The notes under the pieces were generated by a model. The model was not told the DNA's origin. It was given only the letters and a program-made list of their open reading frames with translations, and did not search any database. Positions 1 to 5,223 of a stretch of DNA of 5,223 bases are shown one piece after another. This stretch comes from UBA922 sp035438805 (GTDB lineage: Bacteria > Patescibacteriota > Patescibacteriia > Magasanikbacterales > UBA922). A program made the position numbers and the translations under genes. The stretch covers positions 1-5,223 of the forward strand of contig DAORJA010000061.1 in NCBI GenBank assembly GCA_035438805.1. Direction: 5' to 3'. Positions within the stretch are counted from its first letter, which is position 1. Every line of letters begins with the position of its first letter.

Positions 1-830
1 AGACGTGATACTTTGAAATGACTGCGTTCACCTTTTTTTTCTTTATCATAAATTACCCGACCCGTGATTGAAAGTTTTTTCAAGGCTGCAAGCATGAATT
101 TTCCAATTTTTATTTTGTATAGTGCTTTGCCTATGATAAATAAGGGAAAATTCCAGAGGTATGGAAGTACCCACATGCGTTTGGGGTATGTAACCTTTTC
201 ATATTCAGCCCCAATTTTTTCTCCAATCGCATCATTGGTAGTAATTAATGCTCCTCCACGTCCGCATGAAATTGGCTTGTCACTTCCAAAACTAAACATG
301 CCTATGTCGCCATAGGTTCCTAGTTTTTTCCCCTTATACTCACCTTCAATCACATGTGCAGCATCTTCGATGACCGCAAGACCATTTTCTCTAGCAATGT
401 GTACAATCCGATCAATTTCACACGGAATACCAAACGTGTGCTGAGCAATGATTGCTTTTGTTTTTGGTGTAATTTTTGGTTTGATTTTTTCTACATCGAT
501 ATTGAAATCCGGCCTCACATCTACGTATACAGGAATCGCACCCACCCATTTGATCGCGTTTACAACAACAACACAGGTGTATGCCTGTACAATCACCTCA
601 TCCCCTTCTCCGATGCCTAGAGTTTTTAAACTTATTTCCAATGCGCTTCTACCACTGTCGAAAAGATACGTATGATACACAGAAAATTTCTTACGGAGCA
701 TGCGGCAAGCTTTTGCTTCATATTCACCTCCTCTGATTACCTGGCCCCATTTCCAGGGCAATAACAGGTATTTGAGTGCAGTCGTAATATCTTTTTTTGT
801 TGCATTCGGTTGAAAACCGGTAAAAATCAT
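1..830 (-). CDS. DegT/DnrJ/EryC1/StrS family PLP-dependent aminotransferase (C-terminus beyond left edge)
   Basis: I translated this frame by hand: it opens with ATG at 830-828 and runs 276 codons to the left edge without a stop, so the C-terminal part is missing. It matches the sugar-aminotransferase fold-type I family: FDSGRSALE (57-65, PLP phosphate region), LGIGEGDEVIV (71-81), AYTCVVVVNAI (83-93), PVYVDV (100-105), TPKTKAII (121-128), HTFGIPCEID (131-140), VIEDAAH (153-159, with Asp156 expected to contact the PLP pyridine nitrogen), GDIGMFSF (174-181) and Lys185 as the expected Schiff-base lysine, followed by GRGGALIT (190-197). Family members usually transaminate nucleotide-linked keto-sugars; the substrate here cannot be read from sequence. 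Residues about 213-256 form a hydrophobic and basic stretch that could touch the membrane. The gene starts 5 bases after the Mur ligase stop, so co-transcription is likely and an envelope role is plausible. No Shine-Dalgarno site precedes the ATG. The family call is firm, the substrate unknown. Confidence 0.9.
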   Translation of the reverse strand, partial: MIFTGFQPNATKKDITTALKYLLLPWKWGQVIRGGEYEAKACRMLRKKFSVYHTYLFDSGRSALEISLKTLGIGEGDEVIVQAYTCVVVVNAIKWVGAIPVYVDVRPDFNIDVEKIKPKITPKTKAIIAQHTFGIPCEIDRIVHIARENGLAVIEDAAHVIEGEYKGKKLGTYGDIGMFSFGSDKPISCGRGGALITTNDAIGEKIGAEYEKVTYPKRMWVLPYLWNFPLFIIGKALYKIKIGKFMLAALKKLSITGRVIYDKEKKGERSHFKVSR

Positions 831-835
831 AATTT

Positions 836-2422
836 TTATTTTATGTACAGTTGTCTCACCACGTCCGGAATTCTATTTTCGATTAATATAACTACTTCTT
901 CATTTTTCAAACTTTCTACAAACTTTACAATTTCTTCGGTCTCATACATATCATGCACGGTCGTGTGGTATTTTTCTATAATCCCGCGCTTCATAGCATC
1001 AGCGAAATCAGGAGTAATAATCACTAATTCTCCTGCGAGGAATGAAATTTCGTTGCCAATTTTTTCATGCAATTCTTCGCTTTCGGTGCCAAGCTCGAGC
1101 ATACCTCGGGTAATCACAATTTTTCTTTTCTCAGTTGGGAATCCACCAAGAAGATCAAGTGCGGCTTTGAATCCATCAGGATTGGAATTGTAAGTGTCAT
1201 CGATTATGATAGCTTTTCCAAATTCGTACACCTTTATCGATTGATCAGGTTGGGTGAGTTTATTCACTGCAGTCGTAATCTGCTCACTCGTCATACCGAG
1301 ATGGCGAGCAACCAGGATACATGGAGCAATGTTCACTGCCTGATATTCTCCAATCACTGGCGGATGCACATTCATTTTTTCTATTACACCATCTGTGTTG
1401 AAGGCATATTGTACATCGAGTCCTGCATTACGTGACCACACTGATTCAATGAGACAATCGGGGTGATGAGGTACTTCGGTGCCAAATGTCTGAACTTTGC
1501 TTTTTAGATCAGTAATAAATTGCATGCAGAGCGCATTATCTGCATTGGTAATTGCAAGCCCTGTTTTTGGTATTGCATAGAGCAATTCATATTTTGTTGA
1601 TTGAATATTTTCAATAGACCCAAATAAGCTCAGATGCTGCTGATTGATTGCAGTAAGAATACCAATAGAGGGGTGTACAATATCACATACAAGCTTGATG
1701 TCCCCCTTATTATATGCACCCATTTCAACTACACATATATCGACATTTGAAAAATCAGTTGCAAGAATAAACTTCGAAATTCCAATGTCACTATTCGTGT
1801 TTTTTGGAGTACACTTTACTTTGTACTTTTGAGAAAGAAGCTGCGTCAGCAATTCTTTCACTGAAGTTTTACCATAACTTCCGGTAATTCCAATTTTGAT
1901 AAGATTAGGATATTTTTTGAGTTTTTGTTCAGCTGTTTTGAAATAAATGCGCTTGATTTGATTGGTAGTCCAATTGATACCAATAACTACAAAACTAATA
2001 ATCGCGAGGCGAATTGAGCTCACAAGTAATACGAGACTCCAATTACGAGTAAACGCATATACTAGATACTCGATTATGAGGGAACCTACAATTATTAATC
2101 CTGCTTTTATACTTAGTTTTGGACGGCGATAATGTCCTTTGAACTTTCGGTATGCAATATAGATAATATCAACAATAAAAATGTCCAATATCGCATAGTT
2201 AATCATGGTATTGACTCTTAGCTGCCATGCAAATAGTACAATTGCAACTAGTATTCTCATTACTGTGTAGGGATCAGTAATGAGAGATTTTCCTTGTTTG
2301 GTTGAAATAAAGTCATTGAAACGGTCGATTCTATACCATTTGAGTTGCCAAAAATAGCAGTATTCAGCGTACATGAGTACTGCGCTCAAAAACCAGATGA
2401 GATATAGAATACTCTCTTTCAT
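836..2422 (-). CDS. murF: MurF-like Mur ligase with N-terminal multi-pass membrane domain
   Basis: This 528-residue protein starts at ATG 2422-2420 and ends with TAA. Residues 1-150 contain about five hydrophobic segments (near 4-24, 52-69, 72-91, 105-124, 128-150) and a conserved-looking loop WQLKWYRIDRFNDF (25-38). The Mur ligase part follows: P-loop GITGSYGKTS (178-187, Lys185), TPKNTNSDIG (205-214), VEMGAYNKGDI (232-242, Glu233 expected to bind Mg), His263, Lys277 at the place of the usually carbamylated lysine, GEYQAVNI (358-365), DDTYNSNPDG (408-417) and TRGMLELG (433-440). MurF joins D-Ala-D-Ala to UDP-MurNAc-tripeptide using ATP. The normal MurF N-terminal substrate-binding domain is absent, so the acceptor could be membrane-linked or different from that of classical MurF; the symbol records the nearest family. 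The HR pair usual before the DD motif in Mur ligases is Gln-Ser (394-395). It sits 12 bases after the hydrolase gene. Mur ligase assignment is firm, exact reaction moderate. Confidence 0.9.
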   Translation of the reverse strand: MKESILYLIWFLSAVLMYAEYCYFWQLKWYRIDRFNDFISTKQGKSLITDPYTVMRILVAIVLFAWQLRVNTMINYAILDIFIVDIIYIAYRKFKGHYRRPKLSIKAGLIIVGSLIIEYLVYAFTRNWSLVLLVSSIRLAIISFVVIGINWTTNQIKRIYFKTAEQKLKKYPNLIKIGITGSYGKTSVKELLTQLLSQKYKVKCTPKNTNSDIGISKFILATDFSNVDICVVEMGAYNKGDIKLVCDIVHPSIGILTAINQQHLSLFGSIENIQSTKYELLYAIPKTGLAITNADNALCMQFITDLKSKVQTFGTEVPHHPDCLIESVWSRNAGLDVQYAFNTDGVIEKMNVHPPVIGEYQAVNIAPCILVARHLGMTSEQITTAVNKLTQPDQSIKVYEFGKAIIIDDTYNSNPDGFKAALDLLGGFPTEKRKIVITRGMLELGTESEELHEKIGNEISFLAGELVIITPDFADAMKRGIIEKYHTTVHDMYETEEIVKFVESLKNEEVVILIENRIPDVVRQLYIK

Positions 2423-2434
2423 AGAGCAAATGGA

Positions 2435-3166
2435 TTAACCTGTAGTATACCGCGCTTTCAGCGTATTGAGAATATCAGTCGCGTGCGTGTGATGAAGACC
2501 GTGTCTGCCGTTTTTGAATACAATTAATTCAGAGTTTGGAAGTTTTTTTGCAATTAATTTTCCGTGTCGCAGTGGTGTGTAGGTATCGCACTTCCCCCAG
2601 AACACCAGTGTTTTTTTGGTGATATGCAGAAGTGCATGTTGCATATCCTCGCGGATGACTTTCTTGAATATTTCACGCATAATCCCTGAGGTTTCTGCGT
2701 AATCAGGAGAAGATAGTACATGATATATTTTTTTTCTTATTCCTCCTAATTTCAAATTCTCTTGATTTAGTCCGAGGATGGTTTTGACTATTCGGGCGCA
2801 GGTTCGCATAATTACACGTTTCATAATACGTTTTGGTCTGACTACTGCTGCAGCAACGAGCACTAATTCATCAAATGAATCTGGATATTTGTCTGCCACG
2901 TATGTCGCTACTTGCCCACCAAATGAGTGTCCGAGCAGAATAACTTTTTTATTTCCTGATTGTTTTCTTATCTTCTCTAGTTGCTCGTACACGTATTCCC
3001 CATACTCTTCCACTCCCCACGCAGTATTAGGACACGCAACTCCACCAAAACAAGGCAATTCAATACAGTGGACATCAAAGTACCCTTCAGCCTGCGTAGT
3101 GAATTCTTTCCATGTTTCTTTGGTCCCTCCCCAACCTGGGACAATGCAGAGTATTGGTCGTATCAT
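2435..3166 (-). CDS. alpha/beta hydrolase fold protein
   Basis: The 243-residue product begins at ATG 3166-3164, three bases after the preceding Nudix stop, and ends with TAA. It shows the complete alpha/beta hydrolase pattern: an oxyanion-hole type PGWGG (10-14), nucleophile elbow GHSFGG (79-84, Ser81), acid Asp194 in VFWGKCDTYTP (188-198), and His222 in NGRHGLHHTH (219-228). Length is normal for a compact single-domain hydrolase. The cap region (about 110-146) is rich in Lys and Arg, and no signal peptide or membrane helix is seen, so the protein is probably cytosolic, perhaps touching membranes through the basic cap. Such enzymes cleave esters, thioesters or similar bonds; the substrate cannot be told from sequence. 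Its position directly before the membrane Mur ligase suggests, but does not prove, a role in envelope or lipid metabolism. The fold and triad are firm. Confidence 0.9.
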   Translation of the reverse strand: MIRPILCIVPGWGGTKETWKEFTTQAEGYFDVHCIELPCFGGVACPNTAWGVEEYGEYVYEQLEKIRKQSGNKKVILLGHSFGGQVATYVADKYPDSFDELVLVAAAVVRPKRIMKRVIMRTCARIVKTILGLNQENLKLGGIRKKIYHVLSSPDYAETSGIMREIFKKVIREDMQHALLHITKKTLVFWGKCDTYTPLRHGKLIAKKLPNSELIVFKNGRHGLHHTHATDILNTLKARYTTG

Positions 3167-3169
3167 ACT

Positions 3170-3709
3170 CTAACGTGATTCAAGATATTTTTCTGCGAGC
3201 ATAAGTGCTGATAAAATTCCCATATTTACATTTTCTTTACCTATCTTTTCTAATACCTCTTCCTTTGAACATAGAACTACTTCAATGTCCTCAGCATTTT
3301 CATGATTTGTTTCTGCAAATTTTTTTGCATTAAACCCGCAAAATAAATGTATTTTATTATCAATAAGACTAGGGCTCGAATAGTATGCGCTGAGTGGTAT
3401 AACTTCATCAACTACGTAACCAGTCTCTTCGAGAAATTCACGTTCTGCTGCAGAAGCAGGATTAATATCTTCTTTGTCAATTTTACCGACAGGTAATTGC
3501 AAAATATATTCTCCTATTGGAATACGAAATTGTCTTATAAGCACTATTTTTTTATCTGGTGTGAATGCAATTATTGATGCAATGTCGTTTTCTCGATGTG
3601 CATAGTCCCAAATGCCTTCTTTTCCGTCTAAACCAATAAAGGTCGCTCTGACTACTTCGAGGAACTTACTTTTGAACATCGTTTCTTTTTTCGACACGCT
3701 AATCCCCAT
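3170..3709 (-). CDS. Nudix hydrolase, ADP-ribose pyrophosphatase type
   Basis: I choose ATG 3709-3707, giving 179 residues and a 4-base gap after the serS stop. A TTG at 3733-3731 in the same frame would add eight residues but overlap serS by 20 bases and has no visible ribosome site. The protein resembles NudF/NUDT5-type enzymes, which hydrolyse ADP-ribose or related nucleoside diphosphate sugars: IVLIRQFR (55-62), LPVGKID (72-78), the Nudix helix REFLEETGY (90-98) with catalytic Glu91, Glu94 and Glu95, and SPSLIDNKIHLF (112-123), like the substrate loop of ADP-ribose pyrophosphatases. The Nudix box carries one extra residue between its first Gly and the Arg-Glu pair compared with the usual G-x5-E-x7-RE spacing, and the box Glu falls as Asp81 or Glu80. 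All metal-binding residues of the helix are kept, so it is probably active. The stop is TAG, the only non-TAA stop visible here. Family is firm, substrate moderate. Confidence 0.9.
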   Translation of the reverse strand: MGISVSKKETMFKSKFLEVVRATFIGLDGKEGIWDYAHRENDIASIIAFTPDKKIVLIRQFRIPIGEYILQLPVGKIDKEDINPASAAEREFLEETGYVVDEVIPLSAYYSSPSLIDNKIHLFCGFNAKKFAETNHENAEDIEVVLCSKEEVLEKIGKENVNMGILSALMLAEKYLESR

Positions 3710-3713
3710 AGTC

Positions 3714-4949
3714 TTAGATAGATTTTTTGCCAAGATATTTCTGCAATGCTTTTGGAATATTTATTGTACCATCTTCATTCTGATGATTTTCAATGAGTGC
3801 AATTGGGAAACGGCTCGTAACAATTGCTGTACCATTGAGTGTGTGTACAAATCCTGATTTTCCTTCACTATTCTTGTATTTGATATTTGCTCGACGCGCT
3901 TGATAATCAGTACAGTTGCTTGTACTTGTTACTTCTCCATATCCTTCATTCATTACCATCCATGCTTCAATATCAAATTTACGATATGCCGGGCCACCAA
4001 GATCTCCGCTCGCAATATCAATGACTCGATATGGAATTTCTAATCCGTCACAAATTTCTTTTTCAATTGAGAGCAGTTCTTCGTGCATGTGCTCACTATC
4101 TTCAGGAGCACAGAACACAAACATCTCAAGCTTCGTGAACTGGTGTACTCGATACAATCCTTTGCTGGTGCGGCCATATGCGCCTGCTTCGGTGCGGAAG
4201 CAGTGTGAGAGTGCTACATACTTTTTTGGTCCTTTTGATAGATCAAGTACTTCATCAGAGTGATATCCTAATACTGAAATCTCAGCAGTACCAATGAGAC
4301 TGAGATCATCCCCTGCAATTGAATAGATTTGAGTTTCTTCTCCTCGAGGATTGAATCCAGCGCTTTCTAGAACATCATGTCGCGCAAGATCTGGAGTTTC
4401 GATCAATTCAAATCCATGTGCTACAGCAATATCGGTTCCATATGTAATGAGCGCTTGGTTGAGTCTGACTAAATCATTTTTTACAAAATAAAATTTTGAG
4501 CCAGCAACTTTTGCTCCACGCTCGAAATCGATCCAGTCTCTCTCAAGCATGAGAGTTTCATGGTCTTTGGGCGTGAATCCAAATGTTGGTGCACTCAAGT
4601 GTTCGCTTACCACTTTGAAATCATCTTCTCCACCAATCGGCGTTTCTTTGTGTGTGAGATTTGGAACCTGTAGAAGCAATGCTTTTCTTTTTTCCTCTAG
4701 ACTTTCTAATTCTTTTTCAGCTTTTTTTACTTCTTCTCCGAGGGCCTTCATCTTTTCGATTACTTCTGGAGTCGGTTTGGTTTTTGAAGATTTATTTCTA
4801 TCAGCCCGGAGTGTCTCTAATACTGGACTAATTGCCCTCATCTGATCGTCATATGTCAACAAAGCGTCAATGTCCACTTTCACATGACGGTCTTTACAGT
4901 TTTTCTGTACTTCCTCTTTGTGTTCACGAATGTATTTGATATCCAGCAT
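3714..4949 (-). CDS. serS: seryl-tRNA synthetase
   Basis: This 411-residue class II aminoacyl-tRNA synthetase charges tRNA-Ser (and tRNA-Sec where present) with serine in the cytosol. The start MLDIKYIREH is the typical SerS N-terminus. Residues about 28-95 are charged heptad-like sequence forming the tRNA-binding coiled-coil arm. The catalytic core shows HGFELIETPDL (178-188, motif 1 region), IGTAEI (219-224, serine/ATP loop), HCFRTEAGAYGRTSKGLY (249-266, motif 2, Arg252), VHQFTKLEMF (268-277), EVTSTSNCTDYQARR (339-353) and motif 3 in LNGTAIVTSR (371-380, Arg380) followed by ENHQNEDG (387-394). Length is close to the usual bacterial size, and no piece is missing. Motif 3 lacks the glycines of the common bacterial LNGSG form. 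The ATG is 12 bases after the preceding stop, with no Shine-Dalgarno sequence. Nudix-type genes lie on both sides. Confidence 0.98.
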   Translation of the reverse strand: MLDIKYIREHKEEVQKNCKDRHVKVDIDALLTYDDQMRAISPVLETLRADRNKSSKTKPTPEVIEKMKALGEEVKKAEKELESLEEKRKALLLQVPNLTHKETPIGGEDDFKVVSEHLSAPTFGFTPKDHETLMLERDWIDFERGAKVAGSKFYFVKNDLVRLNQALITYGTDIAVAHGFELIETPDLARHDVLESAGFNPRGEETQIYSIAGDDLSLIGTAEISVLGYHSDEVLDLSKGPKKYVALSHCFRTEAGAYGRTSKGLYRVHQFTKLEMFVFCAPEDSEHMHEELLSIEKEICDGLEIPYRVIDIASGDLGGPAYRKFDIEAWMVMNEGYGEVTSTSNCTDYQARRANIKYKNSEGKSGFVHTLNGTAIVTSRFPIALIENHQNEDGTINIPKALQKYLGKKSI

Positions 4950-4961
4950 ACGTCGATTAAA

Positions 4962-5223
4962 TTAGAGATTGTGATTTTTTATGGTTTCAGTGAGTTCAAA
5001 ATATATTTTTTCGTACATCTTTCTATTTTCTCCAATCAGGTTGTACGTGTTTACCTGTTCTGGCGATACCCACGCTGTTTCCATTACTTCTTCTTCGCCT
5101 ATGACACCATCTCCTTCTATAATTCTGCAGACAAATGGCAGTAGATAAATTTGTATTCCATAATGTGTGCTTCGAGGATTTGGAATCTTTACGGTCCAGG
5201 TCATTCTGAGTTGGGAAATGATT
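4962..5223 (-). CDS. C-terminal part of a probable Nudix hydrolase (5' end beyond right edge)
   Basis: The frame is open from the right edge to TAA at 4964-4962 and shows 86 codons. An in-frame ATG exists at 5204-5202, but six codons before it are also open to the edge and the visible piece looks like the end of a domain, so the true start is probably outside the window. The pattern HYGIQIYLLPFVCRII followed by an acidic EEEVMETAWVSPEQV and a final helix is what one sees after the Nudix box in MutT-like proteins, where a strand is followed by E-x-x-x-x-W-(V/L)-(S/P)-x-E. The Nudix box itself would be upstream and cannot be seen. If correct, the enzyme hydrolyses a nucleoside diphosphate derivative. 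It precedes serS by 12 bases and is probably in the same transcript. The identification rests on a short stretch and is moderate; an unrelated small domain is possible. Confidence 0.6.
   Translation of the reverse strand, partial: IISQLRMTWTVKIPNPRSTHYGIQIYLLPFVCRIIEGDGVIGEEEVMETAWVSPEQVNTYNLIGENRKMYEKIYFELTETIKNHNL

Noticed and set aside
354..675. Two overlapping plus-strand open frames of 88 and 75 codons
   Set aside because: They lie fully antisense to the DegT gene, whose motifs are unmistakable, and their products resemble no family I know.
807..819. Small inverted repeat (CGGTT, 3-base loop, AACCG) just inside the DegT coding start
   Set aside because: A five-base-pair stem is short enough to arise by chance, has no following U-run in the transcribed direction, and lies in coding sequence, so it is not a terminator; any effect on initiation is speculative.
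810..1435. Plus-strand open frames of 127 and 122 codons
   Set aside because: They are antisense to the conserved C-terminal half of the Mur ligase and show no recognisable motif.
2728..2735. Homopolymer run of eight T (A on the coding strand), with another at 33-40, as possible frameshift or slippage sites
   Set aside because: The reading frames continue correctly through both runs with Lys codons, and AT-rich genomes have many such runs.
2778..3173. Plus-strand open frame of 131 codons
   Set aside because: It is antisense to the alpha/beta hydrolase with its complete catalytic triad; the product is low-complexity and Ser/Thr/Pro-rich, as expected for a shadow frame.
3710..3733. TTG start for the Nudix gene, overlapping the end of serS
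   Set aside because: The ATG at 3709 gives a normal family N-terminus and a 4-base gap; the TTG has no ribosome site and the extra residues are simply the serS tail read in another frame.
836..4964. Possible UGA-recoding (Gracilibacteria/SR1-type code)
   Set aside because: No gene needs an in-frame TGA to stay open; the standard code explains all frames, and the visible stops are TAA and TAG. Absence of TGA stops among only five genes is not evidence of recoding.

Overview
The window holds six genes, all read from the minus strand and packed almost end to end. The five gaps are 12, 4, 3, 12 and 5 bases. Reading in the direction of transcription (right to left) they are: the C-terminal end of a probable Nudix hydrolase (cut by the right edge), seryl-tRNA synthetase (serS), a complete ADP-ribose-pyrophosphatase-type Nudix hydrolase, an alpha/beta hydrolase, a MurF-like Mur ligase with a multi-pass membrane N-terminus, and a DegT/DnrJ/EryC1/StrS-type PLP aminotransferase (cut by the left edge). 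No gap is long enough for a promoter or a terminator, so the genes look like the middle of one polycistronic unit whose control elements lie outside the window. There is no gene-free stretch above 300 bases. I saw no RNA gene, CRISPR array, insertion sequence or repeat array.

Organism: the DNA is AT-rich with many A/T homopolymer runs, genes are very tightly spaced, and none of the five visible gene starts has a convincing Shine-Dalgarno sequence. The Mur ligase replaces the usual MurF substrate-binding N-domain with membrane helices, an architecture I associate from memory with Patescibacteria (CPR) and some Firmicutes. Together these suggest a Patescibacteria/CPR-like bacterium, possibly Parcubacteria-like, but this is inference and not a proven assignment. 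All reading frames are open under the standard code. Visible stops are four TAA and one TAG, so nothing here supports UGA recoding.

How the genes may work together: the left half (Mur ligase, DegT aminotransferase, perhaps the alpha/beta hydrolase) points to cell-envelope or peptidoglycan-precursor work at the membrane. The right half (serS between two Nudix-type genes) is translation and nucleotide housekeeping. Shared transcription is likely from the spacing; shared function is not shown. The most noteworthy points are the membrane-fused Mur ligase with an altered linker motif, a DegT protein with a hydrophobic insertion and an unusual PLP-lysine context, and the general absence of Shine-Dalgarno sites. 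I do not see a clearly new defence or mobile system.
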